A DNA stretch of 64,000 nt from JANQMX01 sp965247175 (GCA_965247175.1 OZ252006.1:4030001-4094000), one strand, 5' to 3'; counted from the first letter of the stretch, positions 16,185-25,104 are shown. The notes: generated from the letters alone by a model not told the origin. A program made the numbers and translations.

Positions 16185-17454
16185 TCTGGCCGCTTCCCCG
16201 AACCTTGTACTTGTAAGAGGTGAGCTGCGCTGCGCCGACGGGGCCGCGGGCGTGCAGCTTGCCGGTGGAGATGCCGATCTCCGCGCCCATGCCGAACTCG
16301 CCGCCGTCGGCGAACTGGGTCGAGGTGTTGTGCATGACGATGCCGGCATCCACCCGCTCCAGGAAATGGGCGGCGGCGGCCTCGTCCTCGGTGACGATGG
16401 CTTCAGTGTGGTGGGAGCCGTGGCGGTTGATGTGGGCCACCGCCTCCTCAAGCCCCTCGACCACTTTGATCGAGAGGATGGGCGCGAGGTACTCGGTGTC
16501 CCAGTCCTGGGCCGTGGCCGGCTTGACCCGCGCATCCAGGGCGCAGACCGCCGCATCGCCGCGCAGCTCGCAGTCCAGGGATGCCAACTCCTCCAGGATG
16601 GGCGGCAGAACTTCGGCGGCGACGGCACGGTCGGCGAGCAGGGTCTCGGTGGTGCCGCAGATGCTGGTACGCCGCATCTTGGCGTTGACCGCGATGGCCT
16701 TGGCTTTGGCCGGGTCGGCGCCTGCATGGATGTAGGTGTGGCAGAGGCCGTCCAGGTGGGCGAGCACCGGCACCTGGCTCTCGCGCATCACCCGCTCGGT
16801 CAGCCCATGTCCGCCGCGGGGGATGATCACATCCACCAGGCCGCTCATGGCCAAGAGATGGCCGACGGCGGCGCGATCGGTCGTTGCGGGGCGCTGCAGG
16901 CTCTCGGCCGGCAGCGCAGCCTCGGCGAGGCCCTCGCGCAGGCACTCAAGGATGGCGCCCGAGGAATGGAAGGATTCCGAGCCGCCGCGCAGGATGGCGG
17001 CGTTGCCGGACTTGAGGCAGAGCCCGCCGGCATCGGCGGTGACGTTGGGCCGGCTCTCGTAGATGATGCCGATAACGCCGAGCGGCACGGAGACGCGGTC
17101 GATCTTGAGGCCGTTGGGCCGCTCCCACTCGGCGAGGACCTTCCCGACCGGGTCGGGCTGTTCGGCGATCGCTTCCAAGCCCGCAGCCATGGCCTCGACC
17201 CGCTCCGGCGTTAGGGCCAGGCGGTCGAGCATCGGCGCGCTCAAGCCCTTGGCGCGGCCGACCTCCAAATCCTTGGCGTTGGCGGCCAGGATGGCTTCGG
17301 CATTCCGGCGCAGCGCGGCAGCGGAGGCCATCAGCGCCTTATCCTTCTGCTCGGAGGAAGCGAGAGCGAGCTGAGCGGCGGCCGCCTTGGCGGCGCGGCC
17401 CATGGCCAGCATGTCTTCTTCCAGCTGGTCTTTCATGACAGCGTCGGCGTTCAT
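16174..17454 (-). CDS. proA: gamma-glutamyl phosphate reductase
   Basis: 426 residues, normal for ProA, which reduces glutamyl-5-phosphate to the semialdehyde with NADPH in proline synthesis. Visible aldehyde-dehydrogenase-type segments are [36 protein letters not shown], the active-site Cys in [10 protein letters not shown], and [20 protein letters not shown]. It follows proB by 16 bp, so the two are co-transcribed in the order proB-proA. Its 3' end overlaps the convergent oxygenase gene by 11 bp. Confidence 0.97.
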   Translation of the reverse strand: MNADAVMKDQLEEDMLAMGRAAKAAAAQLALASSEQKDKALMASAAALRRNAEAILAANAKDLEVGRAKGLSAPMLDRLALTPERVEAMAAGLEAIAEQPDPVGKVLAEWERPNGLKIDRVSVPLGVIGIIYESRPNVTADAGGLCLKSGNAAILRGGSESFHSSGAILECLREGLAEAALPAESLQRPATTDRAAVGHLLAMSGLVDVIIPRGGHGLTERVMRESQVPVLAHLDGLCHTYIHAGADPAKAKAIAVNAKMRRTSICGTTETLLADRAVAAEVLPPILEELASLDCELRGDAAVCALDARVKPATAQDWDTEYLAPILSIKVVEGLEEAVAHINRHGSHHTEAIVTEDEAAAAHFLERVDAGIVMHNTSTQFADGGEFGMGAEIGISTGKLHARGPVGAAQLTSYKYKVRGSGQTRP

Positions 17455-17470
17455 TCTTCGGTCCGTTTCC

Positions 17471-18619
17471 CTATCGTTCCGCGCTCGATGACAGCACCAG
17501 GTCGTCGCGGTGAATCAATTCCTCGCGCCCAGCGTAGCCGAGGATGGCCTCGATGTCGTGGCTTTTGCGGCCGCGGATGCGGGCGGCGTCGGCGCTGGAG
17601 TAGGCCGAAAGGCCGCGGCCGATTTCCCGCCCGTCGGCGGCCTGGACGATGACCAGGTCGCCACGCTCGAAGCGGCCGCTAACGGCGGTGACCCCGGCCG
17701 GCAAGAGCGACTTGCCGCCCAGCAGGGCGCGCTCGGCACCGGCGTCGAGGCAGAGGCTGCCGGCGGGCTGCAGCGCCCCGGCGATCCAGCGCTTGCGCGC
17801 GGCACGCGGCTCGACGGCGGCCTGAAACCAGGTGCAGCGGGCGCCTTCCGTCAGACTGCGCAGCGGATGCAGGCCGCGCCCGTCGACGATGGCCATCTGG
17901 CAGCCGGCATCGACGGCGATCTTGGCGGCGGCGAGCTTGGTCACCATGCCGCCGGAGGAGTAGCCGGGCGGCGCTTCGCCGGCCATGGCCTCGATCTCCG
18001 GCGTGATGCGCTCGACCAGCGGCAGGTGCGCCGCATCTGCCTGCCGGCGCGGGTCGGCGCTGTAGAGACCGTCGATGTCGGAGAGCAGAATGAGCGCGTC
18101 GGCGTTCATCATGGCGGCGACCCGGGCGCCCAGGCGGTCGTTGTCGCCGTAGCGTATTTCCTGGGTGGCGACGGTGTCGTTCTCGTTGATCACAGTAATG
18201 GCGCGGCAGCGCAGTAGGGTGGTCAGGGTGTTGCGGGCGTTGAGGTGGCGCCGCCGCTCCTCGGTGTCCTTCAAGGTCACCAGCACCTGGGCGACGGTGA
18301 TGCCGTGGCGGGCCAGCGCGTCCTGATAGGCGTGCGCCAGCACGATTTGCCCGGCGGCCGCCGCTGCCTGCTTCTGCTCCAGCTTCAGGCGTTTCGGCGG
18401 CAGGGAGAGGAGACCCCGCCCGACGGCGATGGCGCCGGAGGAGACCAGTAGCACCTCCTTGCCGGCGTGGTGCAGGGCGGCCACGTCCTCGGCCAGGGCT
18501 GTCAGCCAGTCCTGCCGGATGCGGCCCGCATCGGGCTCGACCAGCAGGGCCGAGCCGATCTTGACGACCAGCCGCTGGGCCTGGTCGAGCCGCTCCTTGC
18601 TGTCGCTCAGGGCTGCCAT
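17471..18619 (-). CDS. proB: glutamate 5-kinase with PUA domain
   Basis: 382 residues from the ATG at 18619. The amino-acid kinase domain runs from about 12 to 265 ([68 protein letters not shown]). A C-terminal PUA domain covers about 290-370. It catalyses the first, normally proline-inhibited step of proline synthesis. The start lies inside the last codons of obgE (13-bp overlap), so translation is probably coupled to that GTPase gene. Confidence 0.97.
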   Translation of the reverse strand: MAALSDSKERLDQAQRLVVKIGSALLVEPDAGRIRQDWLTALAEDVAALHHAGKEVLLVSSGAIAVGRGLLSLPPKRLKLEQKQAAAAAGQIVLAHAYQDALARHGITVAQVLVTLKDTEERRRHLNARNTLTTLLRCRAITVINENDTVATQEIRYGDNDRLGARVAAMMNADALILLSDIDGLYSADPRRQADAAHLPLVERITPEIEAMAGEAPPGYSSGGMVTKLAAAKIAVDAGCQMAIVDGRGLHPLRSLTEGARCTWFQAAVEPRAARKRWIAGALQPAGSLCLDAGAERALLGGKSLLPAGVTAVSGRFERGDLVIVQAADGREIGRGLSAYSSADAARIRGRKSHDIEAILGYAGREELIHRDDLVLSSSAER

Positions 18620-19662
18620 TCCCCAACCGCCGTCTCGCCGGAAGCGCCGTCCTCCTCCGCCAGCTCGAAGGCCTGGGCGGCGCGGATCGGCTCCAGCAAC
18701 GCCCGCAAGAGCGGCTTCACGCCGCGCCCGCTGACCCCGGAGATGAGGTGCGGGGTGACGCCGATCTCTTCGGCGAAGCGCTGGGCCACCGCTTCGACCT
18801 CCCGGTCGTCCAGGGCGTCGCACTTGTTGAGCGCCAGGACCTCGGGCTTGTCGCTCAGCTCGGCGCCGTAAGCCTCCAGCTCCTCCCGCACAGTGCGGTA
18901 GGCGGCCAACGGGTCCTCCTGCGTCACGTCCACGAGATGCAGCAGCACGCGGCAGCGCTCGATATGGCCGAGGAAACGGGTGCCGAGGCCGGCACCTTCG
19001 TGCGCGCCCTCGATCAGACCGGGGATGTCGGCCAGCACGAACTCCTCGTCATCGAGGCCGACCACGCCGAGGTTGGGGTGCAGGGTGGTGAAGGGATAGT
19101 CGCCGATCTTGGGCTTGGCGCGGGACACGGCGGAAAGGAAGGTCGACTTGCCGGCATTGGGCAGGCCGACGAGGCCGGCGTCGGCGATCAGCTTGAGCCG
19201 CAGCCAGAGCCAGAGCTCCTGGCCCGGCGTGCCCGGGTCGGCGCGGCGCGGCGCGCGGTTGGTCGAGGACTTGTAGTGGGTATTGCCGAAGCCGCCCTTC
19301 CCGCCCTCGGCGATCACCACGCGCTGACCCTCCTCGGTCAGGTCGGCGAGCAGCGTCTCCTTGTCCTCGGCGAAAACCTGGGTGCCAACCGGCACCTTGA
19401 TGACCAGCGGCTTGCCCGAGGCGCCGGTGCGGTCGCGGCCCATGCCGTCGACGCCGCGCTTGGCCTTGAAGTGCTGCTGGTAGCGGAAATCGATCAAGGT
19501 GTTGAGTCCCTGGACGGCCTGCAGCACCACGTCACCGCCGCGCCCGCCGTCGCCGCCGTTCGGCCCGCCGAACTCGACGAAGCGCTCGCGCCGGAAGGAG
19601 ACGCAACCGCTGCCGCCGTTGCCGCTCTTCACGAAAATCTTGGCTTCGTCGAGAAACTTCAT
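18607..19662 (-). CDS. obgE: Obg family GTPase (ribosome assembly)
   Basis: 351 residues from the ATG at 19662 ([14 protein letters not shown]). The N-terminal glycine-rich Obg fold covers 1-158 ([20 protein letters not shown]). The G domain follows: P-loop [15 protein letters not shown] (G3), NKCD (G4) and SGVSGRG (G5). Obg acts in 50S assembly and the stringent response. Its start overlaps the acetyltransferase stop by four bases (ATGA). The order rpmA, acetyltransferase, obgE is the usual one around ribosomal proteins L21/L27. Confidence 0.97.
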   Translation of the reverse strand: MKFLDEAKIFVKSGNGGSGCVSFRRERFVEFGGPNGGDGGRGGDVVLQAVQGLNTLIDFRYQQHFKAKRGVDGMGRDRTGASGKPLVIKVPVGTQVFAEDKETLLADLTEEGQRVVIAEGGKGGFGNTHYKSSTNRAPRRADPGTPGQELWLWLRLKLIADAGLVGLPNAGKSTFLSAVSRAKPKIGDYPFTTLHPNLGVVGLDDEEFVLADIPGLIEGAHEGAGLGTRFLGHIERCRVLLHLVDVTQEDPLAAYRTVREELEAYGAELSDKPEVLALNKCDALDDREVEAVAQRFAEEIGVTPHLISGVSGRGVKPLLRALLEPIRAAQAFELAEEDGASGETAVGEWQP

Positions 19663-20246
19663 GCCGAGCCGTCCTGTGCGGCCAGATAGTCGCGTCGCTC
19701 CAGCATCATCAAGGTTACCGTGGTCTCGCAGTTGCGCGGCCGCGACCAGCGCTGCTCTGTGCCGGCGTCGCGAAAGCCCAGCTTGGTCAATACCTTGCGC
19801 GAGGCCAGGTTCTCGGGCAAGTGGCCGGAGCCGATGCGGTCCAAGCCCATCGCGCCGAACCCATGGTCCACCAGCGCCTTGGCCGCTTCCGTCATGTAGC
19901 CGCGGCCCCAATAGGGCTTGCCGAGCCAATAGCCAAGCTCGAGCTGATCCCAGCCCTCGCGGGTGTCCAGGCCGACGGAGCCGATCGCAAGGGCTTCGGA
20001 GCTGCCTTTCTCGACGAGAACCAGATTGAGCGATTCGCCGGCCACCACTTTGGGCCGCAGCTCGGCAATCCAGTCCAAGGCGCCGCCCTCGGGATAGGGG
20101 TAGGGCACGCGGCCCAGCATTTGCGTCACGTCCCAGTCCCCGATCAGCCGCGCGATCGACGCGGCATCCGCCTCCTCCGGCAGGCGGAGAGTCAGACGCT
20201 CCGTCTGCAGTTCGACGGTGAGGGTGGTGTTGTCGTAGCTGTCCAT
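19659..20246 (-). CDS. GNAT-family N-acetyltransferase (RimJ/RimL type)
   Basis: 195 residues of the Acetyltransf_3 type: [20 protein letters not shown] at the start, [19 protein letters not shown] (acetyl-CoA-binding RxxGxG-like loop) near 117-135, and [16 protein letters not shown] near 155. Related proteins acetylate the N-termini of ribosomal proteins or small amines; this one is uncharacterised. It lies between the rpmA terminator and obgE, with an ATGA overlap to obgE, so it heads the obgE-proB-proA transcript unless there is read-through from rplU-rpmA. Confidence 0.88.
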   Translation of the reverse strand: MDSYDNTTLTVELQTERLTLRLPEEADAASIARLIGDWDVTQMLGRVPYPYPEGGALDWIAELRPKVVAGESLNLVLVEKGSSEALAIGSVGLDTREGWDQLELGYWLGKPYWGRGYMTEAAKALVDHGFGAMGLDRIGSGHLPENLASRKVLTKLGFRDAGTEQRWSRPRNCETTVTLMMLERRDYLAAQDGSA

Positions 20247-20267
20247 GATCTTCGTGCTTCAGGCATG

Positions 20268-20295
20268 AAAAAAGGGGAATGGCGCGCCATCCCCC
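20268..20295 (-). terminator. intrinsic terminator after rplU-rpmA
   Basis: Read on the minus strand, GGGGATGGC (20294-20286) and GCCATTCCCC (20283-20274) form a stem centred on the palindrome ATGGCGCGCCAT with one unpaired base. Six T residues follow (complement of A at 20268-20273). It lies 27 bp past the rpmA stop. Confidence 0.85.
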
Positions 20296-20321
20296 TCAAT
20301 TCGTTCCGCTGTGGGAAGGCG

Positions 20322-20597
20322 CTACTCGGCAGCCTCCGCCGGCATGGCCGGCTGAACGGAGACGAAGGTCTTGCCACCGGCGCGCTTCTGGAACTTCACG
20401 TGGCCGGGGACCAGCGCGAAGATCGTGTGATCGCGGCCCATGCCGACATTGGTGCCGGGATGCCACTTGGTGCCGCGCTGGCGGATGATGATGTTGCCGG
20501 GGACGACCGCTTCGCCGCCGAACTTCTTGACGCCGAGGCGCCGTCCGGCGGTATCGCGCCCGTTGCGCGAGCTGCCGCCTGCCTTCTTGTGTGCCAT
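20322..20597 (-). CDS. rpmA: 50S ribosomal protein L27
   Basis: 91 residues with the invariant N-terminus [15 protein letters not shown], which reaches the peptidyl-transferase centre, followed by [25 protein letters not shown] and GRDHTIFAL. There is no Firmicutes-type cleavable N-terminal extension. It is 3 bp downstream of rplU and shares its promoter. Confidence 0.99.
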   Translation of the reverse strand: MAHKKAGGSSRNGRDTAGRRLGVKKFGGEAVVPGNIIIRQRGTKWHPGTNVGMGRDHTIFALVPGHVKFQKRAGGKTFVSVQPAMPAEAAE

Positions 20598-20600
20598 GCT

Positions 20601-21023
20601 CTACTCCTCCGTCGCCTGAGCTTCGGCCTCGGGAGCCGCGCTCTCGGCCTCGACGGCCTCTTCGGCCGGCTTCTCGGCCTTGGCCTTCGCCTTCTTGGCC
20701 GGCTTCTTCTTACCGGCGGCCAGAATGTCGGTGATCTTGACCACCGTCAGCTCCTGGCGGTGACCCTTCTTGCGGCGGTAGTTCTGCCGGCGCTGCTTTT
20801 TGAAGACGATGATCTTCTCGCCGCGCGTCTGCTCGACGATTTCGCCGCTGACGCTGGCGCCGTCGACCAACGGGGCGCCGACCTTGGTGTCGTCGCCACC
20901 CAGCATCAGCACCTCTTCGAAGGACACGCTGCCGCCGGCTTCGCCGGGCAGCCGCTCGACGGTGATCACGTCGTCCTTGGCAACCTTGTATTGCTTGCCG
21001 CCGGTCTTGATGACTGCGAACAT
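20601..21023 (-). CDS. rplU: 50S ribosomal protein L21
   Basis: 140 residues. The L21 core (about 1-103) is clear: [38 protein letters not shown] and VKITDI. A 35-residue Lys/Ala/Glu-rich tail follows, a common alphaproteobacterial extension. It is the first gene of rplU-rpmA, behind a near-consensus sigma-70 promoter. Confidence 0.99.
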   Translation of the reverse strand: MFAVIKTGGKQYKVAKDDVITVERLPGEAGGSVSFEEVLMLGGDDTKVGAPLVDGASVSGEIVEQTRGEKIIVFKKQRRQNYRRKKGHRQELTVVKITDILAAGKKKPAKKAKAKAEKPAEEAVEAESAAPEAEAQATEE

Positions 21024-21085
21024 CGTTAACCCACTTTCTTACGGAAAAACGCATCGGGCCCGCGCGGTGGCGGGCGGAAGCGCGA

Positions 21086-21113
21086 AATATAGGCAAAGCG
21101 CTTGGCTTGTCAA
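21086..21113 (-). promoter_or_regulatory. sigma-70-type promoter of rplU-rpmA
   Basis: On the minus strand a perfect -35 TTGACA (21113-21108), a 16-bp spacer and a -10 TATATT (21091-21086). The leader to the rplU ATG would be about 55 bases. The strength fits a ribosomal-protein operon. Confidence 0.75.
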
Positions 21114-21157
21114 CGCGCGAGTCGGACGTATCTGCGCGCTCAACGCGCAATCCGGGC

Positions 21158-21186
21158 TTGACGTCCGACCCCGCCTGAGGTGATGG
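21158..21186 (+). promoter_or_regulatory. candidate promoter ahead of the SAM-II riboswitch
   Basis: TTGACG (21158-21163), a 17-bp spacer and TGATGG (21181-21186). The -10 is weak, but the predicted start (about 21193) falls exactly at the 5' base of the riboswitch P1 stem, which supports the assignment. It is divergent from the rplU promoter. Confidence 0.5.
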
Positions 21187-21192
21187 TACGGC

Positions 21193-21246
21193 CCAGCGCC
21201 GATTTGAGCCAGATTGCGGGCGCTTTAGAAATCGCAGCTAAACCGG
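21193..21246 (+). promoter_or_regulatory. SAM-II riboswitch (SAM_alpha, metA motif)
   Basis: The P1 stem is AGCGCC (21195-21200) with GGCGCT (21219-21224). Its loop carries the conserved GATTTG (21201-21206) and ATTGCG (21213-21218). The downstream arm has TTTAGAAAT, then CGCA (21233-21236), which can pair with TGCG (21215-21218) to form the H-type pseudoknot, and the invariant GCTAAA (21237-21242). These are the defining features of the SAM-II class, found mainly in alphaproteobacteria upstream of methionine genes. It lies ahead of an intrinsic terminator and the rhodanese-metZ genes, so SAM is expected to switch them off. Confidence 0.88.
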
Positions 21247-21254
21247 CCAGACGC

Positions 21255-21287
21255 AAACCGCCCGGCAACGCTGTGGCGGTTTTTCTT
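21255..21287 (+). terminator. expression-platform terminator of the SAM-II riboswitch
   Basis: AAACCGCC (21255-21262) pairs perfectly with GGCGGTTT (21275-21282), and TTCTTATT follows. It lies 12 bases after the aptamer and 15 bases before the rhodanese start codon, with the ribosome site GGAG at 21291. This is the layout of a transcriptional attenuator. Confidence 0.8.
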
Positions 21288-21301
21288 ATTGGAGCGCAAC
21301 G

Positions 21302-21718
21302 ATGGACTATGCGGGTGAAATCTCTGTCCTGGACGCCTGGAAGCGGCTCGAGGAAGAGCCGAATGCCGTGCTGTTGGACGTTCGAACCTTGGCTGAGTGG
21401 CAGTTCGTCGGGCTGCCGGATCTCTCCACCACAGGCCGTCAGGCGATCACCATCGAGTGGCAGCAGTTCCCCAGCGGGCAGCCGAACCCGAACTTCTTGG
21501 TCCAGGTCGAGGCGGCCGGCATCTCCCCCGGGCAGACGGTGCTTTGCCTCTGCCGCTCTGGCGCCCGCTCGCTGAGCGCGGCGCGCCTCCTGACCCAGGC
21601 CGGTTATGGCCCCGCCTACAACATCACCGAGGGCTTCGAAGGCGGTAAGGACGCGGAAGGCCATCGCGGCAAGCTGGAAGGCTGGAAGGCGGCAGGGCTG
21701 CCTTGGCAGCAAGGCTGA
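21302..21718 (+). CDS. rhodanese-like sulfurtransferase domain protein
   Basis: 138 residues, a single rhodanese domain. LLDVRTLAEW lies near the N-terminus, and the active-site loop CLCRSGARS puts the persulfide-carrying Cys at residue 84. Another Cys, at 82, is two residues before it. It is the first gene behind the SAM-II riboswitch and is 19 bp upstream of metZ, so the two almost certainly share a transcript. The context suggests it delivers sulfane sulfur, or acts otherwise in homocysteine formation, but single-domain rhodaneses have many roles and this is inference. Confidence 0.93.
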   Translation: MDYAGEISVLDAWKRLEEEPNAVLLDVRTLAEWQFVGLPDLSTTGRQAITIEWQQFPSGQPNPNFLVQVEAAGISPGQTVLCLCRSGARSLSAARLLTQAGYGPAYNITEGFEGGKDAEGHRGKLEGWKAAGLPWQQG

Positions 21719-21737
21719 TCGGGCGGGAGACCCGGCC

Positions 21738-22967
21738 ATGACCACGACCCTCAAGACGGACCAGAGCATGCCTTTCGACAACGACCCGGCCGGGGCAAGC
21801 GGCCTCGACCCCCAGACTATGCTGGTGCGCGGCGGCCTGGACCGCAGCCCCAACCGGGAGACCAGCGAAGCGATCTATCCCACCTCGGGCTACATCTATC
21901 CAAGCGCCGAAGAAGCGGAAGCCGCCTTCAAGGGCGAGGCCGAGTGCTACATCTACTCGCGCTACGGCAACCCCACGGTGCGGCTGTTCGAAGAGCGCCT
22001 GCGCCTCCTGGAAGGCGCCGAGGACTGCCGCGGCACGTCTTCTGGCATGGCGGCGGTCTACGCCGCCCTCGCAAGCCAGCTCAAGGCCGGCGACCGTCTG
22101 GTCTCCTCCCGGGCGCTGTTCGGCTCCTGCCATCAGATCGTGGCCAACATCCTGCCGAAGTTCGGCATCGAGAGCGTCCAGGTGGACGGGCGCGATCTCG
22201 AGGCTTGGCGTGCGGCCCTGGCCGATGGTGCCCGAGTGGTGTTCCTCGAGACGCCGTCGAACCCCATGCTCGATCTCGTCGATCTCGAGGCCGTCTGCGA
22301 TCTCGCGCACAAGGCCGGCGCCACGGTGGTGGTGGACAACGTCTTCGCCTCACCGCTGCATCAGCGGCCCATGGCCTTCGGCGCGGACATCGTCGTCTAC
22401 TCGGCGACCAAGCACATCGACGGGCAGGGGCGCTGTTTGGGCGGTGCGGTGCTGGCGACCAAGGACTTCATCAAGGAGACCTTCGAGCCCTTCTACCGCC
22501 ACACCGGCCCCTCGCTCAGCCCCTTCAACGCTTGGGTCCTGGCCAAGGCGCTGGAGACCCTGGAGCTGCGCATGCAACGGCACTGCGAGAATGCCTTGGC
22601 GCTGGCCCGCCATCTGGAAGAGAAGAACGGCATCCTCAGGGTGCTCTATCCCGGCCTGCCCTCCCATCCCCAGCACGAGCTGGCGCTAAAGCAGATGAGC
22701 GGCTTCGGCACGGTGGTCACTTTTGAGGTCGATGGCGGCAAGGAGCGAGCCTTTCGTCTGCTCAACGCCCTGCGCCTGGTCGACATCTCCAACAACCTCG
22801 GCGATGCCAAAAGCCTGGCCACCCATCCGGCGACCACCACGCACCAGAAGCTGACGGAAGCGGAGCGGGAGGCGCTCGGCATCACGCCCGGCACCATCCG
22901 TGTCTCAGTGGGGCTGGAGGCGATCACAGATCTGCGCCGCGACATCGACCAAGCCCTTGCGGCATAA
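21738..22967 (+). CDS. metZ: O-succinylhomoserine (or O-acetylhomoserine) sulfhydrylase
   Basis: 409 residues of the Cys/Met-metabolism PLP family. The start is the ATG at 21738, with GGGAGA upstream. Hallmarks are YSRYGNPTV (phosphate contact) at 73-81, SSGMAAVYA, VDNVFASP, and the PLP Lys225 in YSATKHIDGQGR. It makes homocysteine directly from an acylated homoserine and sulfide. The metX and metW genes that supply the acyl-homoserine are about 11 kb away at 33756-35710. Expression should be repressed by SAM through the riboswitch. The acyl preference cannot be read from sequence with certainty. Confidence 0.95.
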   Translation: MTTTLKTDQSMPFDNDPAGASGLDPQTMLVRGGLDRSPNRETSEAIYPTSGYIYPSAEEAEAAFKGEAECYIYSRYGNPTVRLFEERLRLLEGAEDCRGTSSGMAAVYAALASQLKAGDRLVSSRALFGSCHQIVANILPKFGIESVQVDGRDLEAWRAALADGARVVFLETPSNPMLDLVDLEAVCDLAHKAGATVVVDNVFASPLHQRPMAFGADIVVYSATKHIDGQGRCLGGAVLATKDFIKETFEPFYRHTGPSLSPFNAWVLAKALETLELRMQRHCENALALARHLEEKNGILRVLYPGLPSHPQHELALKQMSGFGTVVTFEVDGGKERAFRLLNALRLVDISNNLGDAKSLATHPATTTHQKLTEAEREALGITPGTIRVSVGLEAITDLRRDIDQALAA

Positions 22968-23027
22968 TCGCTTCCGCGCCATGTCAGACTTGCCGTCCGA
23001 TTAGCACAGCGAAGCGATTCCACGACC

Positions 23028-24155
23028 ATGAGCCTTGTTCCCGTCACCATTCTCACCGGTTTCCTCGGCAGCGGTAAGACGACCCTGCTGCGTTCCCTGC
23101 TTGGGCGCGAGGAGCTTGCCCGTACCGCCGTGATCGTCAACGAGTTCGGCGAGATCGGCCTCGACCATCTTCTGGTGGCCGATGCGAAAGAGGACATCGT
23201 CGAGCTCAACAGTGGCTGCCTCTGCTGCACCGTGCGCGGCGATCTGATCGAGACCTTGGGACGCCTGGAAGCGCGCCGGCGCGACGACGGCAAGGAGGCC
23301 TTCGACCGCATCGTCGTGGAGACCACGGGCCTCGCCGACCCGGCGCCCATCATCCACACCCTGACGACCCACGAGCGGCTCGCCGCCAACTATCGTCTCG
23401 ACGGGGTGGTCACCGTCGTCGACGCAGCCAACGGCAGCGGCACCTTGGACTGCCATCAGGAGTCGGTGAAGCAGGCGGCCATGGCCGACCGCCTGGTGCT
23501 GAGCAAGACGGATCTGGAGGAGGGGCAGGCCGGGCGCGAAGCGCTGGAGGTACGCTTGCGCGGTCTCAATCCGGCAGCCGACGTTATCGTCGCCGGGCCG
23601 GATGCGGTTTTGCCCCGGCAGCTCTTCGATGCCGGCCTCTACGACCCCTCCACCAAAGCGCCGGACGTCGCCCGCTGGCTGCGCGAAGAGGCTTATGCGG
23701 CCGGGCCCGACGACGGATCGCATCACCACCATCATCACGCCGGCCACGGCCATGATCATGGAGATGGGCACGACCACGATCATGGGCATGATCACGGCGA
23801 CCATGCGCATAGTCACGACCCGAACCGCCACGACGATCGGATCCAGGCCTATTGCGTCGTGCGGGAGGAAGCGATCTCCGGCGCCGCCTTTTCGCTGTTC
23901 GTGGAGATCCTGACCATGAACCGCGGGCCCGACCTGCTTCGGGTCAAGGGCATCGTCAAGCTGGCCGAAGATCCTGACCGGCCGGCGGTAGTGCACGGCG
24001 TGCAGCACGTCTTCCATCCGCCGGTCTGGCTCGATTCTTGGCCGGACGAGGATCGCCGCACCAAGCTGGTCTTCATTACGCGCGACATTCCCCGCGCCTG
24101 GATTGACCGCTTGCTGGATGCCCTCAGCGAGGATAAGCCCGCCCTGGCCAGCTGA
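23028..24155 (+). CDS. CobW/COG0523 GTP-binding metallochaperone with His-rich region
   Basis: 375 residues. The G3E GTPase domain has Walker A TGFLGSGKTTLL at 10-21, the metal-binding CLCC at 64-67, VVETTGLADP (switch/G3) near 97 and LSKTD (G4) at 158-162. A linker at about 232-268 is strikingly His/Asp-rich, including six consecutive His, and should bind Zn, Co or Ni. The C-terminal CobW_C domain covers about 275-365. Members deliver metals to client enzymes (zinc homeostasis, nitrile hydratase, cobalamin). No Zur-box-like site is visible upstream and the client is unknown. Confidence 0.93.
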   Translation: MSLVPVTILTGFLGSGKTTLLRSLLGREELARTAVIVNEFGEIGLDHLLVADAKEDIVELNSGCLCCTVRGDLIETLGRLEARRRDDGKEAFDRIVVETTGLADPAPIIHTLTTHERLAANYRLDGVVTVVDAANGSGTLDCHQESVKQAAMADRLVLSKTDLEEGQAGREALEVRLRGLNPAADVIVAGPDAVLPRQLFDAGLYDPSTKAPDVARWLREEAYAAGPDDGSHHHHHHAGHGHDHGDGHDHDHGHDHGDHAHSHDPNRHDDRIQAYCVVREEAISGAAFSLFVEILTMNRGPDLLRVKGIVKLAEDPDRPAVVHGVQHVFHPPVWLDSWPDEDRRTKLVFITRDIPRAWIDRLLDALSEDKPALAS

Positions 24156-24261
24156 CCTCGGCAGGGTGATGCTCTGGGGACGGCGTTTTGCCGCCCCGGC
24201 ATTGTGGCGACTTTGTACCGAGCACTCTCGCCCCTATTTGGAGAGTCGCAGGAGACAGGCG

Positions 24262-24717
24262 ATGACCGAGACCACCGAAGCCAATCTGCCCAGCCTCGAA
24301 GAGGTCTTCGAGAGCTTCGAGTTCCTCGACGATTGGGAAGAGCGCTACCGCTATATCATCGATCTGGGGCGGCAATTGCCGGCTTTCGAAGACTCGCTGA
24401 AGACTCCGGAGCACAAGGTGGAGGGCTGCGTCAGCCAGGTCTGGCTGGTCGCCTATCCCGACGGAGACGAGGCGCGGCGCCTGCATTTCCGTGGCGACAG
24501 CGATGCCCACATCGTGCGCGGGCTGATTGCCATCCTGCTGACGGCCTTTTCCGGCAAGCCGGCTGAGGAGATCGTCGCCGCCGATGGGCGCGCGCTCTTC
24601 GACAAGCTGGGCCTCGGCGGGCATCTGAGCCCGAGCCGCAGCAACGGCCTCTTCTCTATGGTGCAGCGCATACGCACGCTTGCCGCCGCCCACGTGGCGG
24701 AAGCACCGGCTTCTTGA
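24262..24717 (+). CDS. sufE: SufE-family sulfur acceptor
   Basis: 151 residues from the ATG at 24262, with AGGAGA upstream. The SufE fold has DDWEERYRYIIDLGRQLP at 23-40 and the sulfur-accepting Cys56 in VEGCVSQVWL, then RGDSDAHIVRGL and a C-terminal LSPSRSNGL. It takes sulfur from the cysteine desulfurase SufS for Fe-S assembly, but no other suf gene is present here. It lies 106 bp after the metallochaperone gene; a GC hairpin (24176-24197) lies between them. Confidence 0.95.
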   Translation: MTETTEANLPSLEEVFESFEFLDDWEERYRYIIDLGRQLPAFEDSLKTPEHKVEGCVSQVWLVAYPDGDEARRLHFRGDSDAHIVRGLIAILLTAFSGKPAEEIVAADGRALFDKLGLGGHLSPSRSNGLFSMVQRIRTLAAAHVAEAPAS

Positions 24718-24741
24718 CGAAAAGCTGGGACGCGCCGAGCC

Positions 24742-25104
24742 CTAGAGCTTCCAGTCAACCATAATGTTGATCGGCTCCGGCAGATCGCCGTTGGCTTGGC
24801 GGTAGGCTTGGACGCCTTGTGGATTGCTCAAGCCCGCATGCGGCAGCATGGTCGCCGCCGTGCCGGCGGTCTGCGCGGCCAAGAGCGGCCCGGTTTGCAG
24901 CAGGCTCTTGGCGGCATCGAAGGCATGAAACGGCTCCCGGCTGGCGGGGCGGGCCGCCTGCGCTTTCGGCACACTCTCATTGGCGCTGGAGTTCTGCGGT
25001 CGCGCGCGTTCACTCGCCGTGACAGGCTTAATCGTCCCGTGGCTGCGGAAGGCAGCGGGATTGATCAGCTCAATGGTCGTGCGGGGAGTCGCCATAGTCC
25101 GCAC
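24742..25104 (-). CDS. hypothetical protein, 120 residues
   Basis: I do not recognise this family. The frame encodes 120 residues (or 117 from a second ATG at 25095), begins TTIELINPAAFRSHG, has a basic Ser/Pro-rich middle and an Ala/Leu-rich helix (FDAAKSLLQTGPLLAAQT), and ends INIMVDWKL. No signal peptide or transmembrane helix is visible. It is convergent with sufE and downstream of phaR on the same strand across an AT-rich 154-bp gap. Codon use is like its neighbours, which supports a real gene. A link to PHA granules is only positional speculation. Confidence 0.55.
   Translation of the reverse strand: MRTMATPRTTIELINPAAFRSHGTIKPVTASERARPQNSSANESVPKAQAARPASREPFHAFDAAKSLLQTGPLLAAQTAGTAATMLPHAGLSNPQGVQAYRQANGDLPEPINIMVDWKL

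Noticed and set aside
14934..16727. A 597-codon minus-strand frame running through nadD, the oxygenase gene and proA.
   Set aside because: It crosses three recognisable genes in a different frame and has no recognisable domain.
20274..20295. A GGCGCGCC palindrome resembling a cloning site.
   Set aside because: It is the centre of the rpmA terminator stem; no vector-like sequence is present.
22968..23027. A Zur-type operator before the COG0523 gene.
   Set aside because: No AT-rich inverted repeat of the Zur type is visible in the 60-bp gap.
23710..23740. Six consecutive His codons, which could suggest an engineered tag.
   Set aside because: They are embedded in a longer natural His/Asp-rich metal-binding linker typical of COG0523 proteins.
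24176..24197. A GC hairpin (GGGG-CGGC/GCCG-CCCC) between the metallochaperone gene and sufE.
   Set aside because: No T-run follows and a bulged base interrupts the stem; the evidence is too weak to call a terminator.
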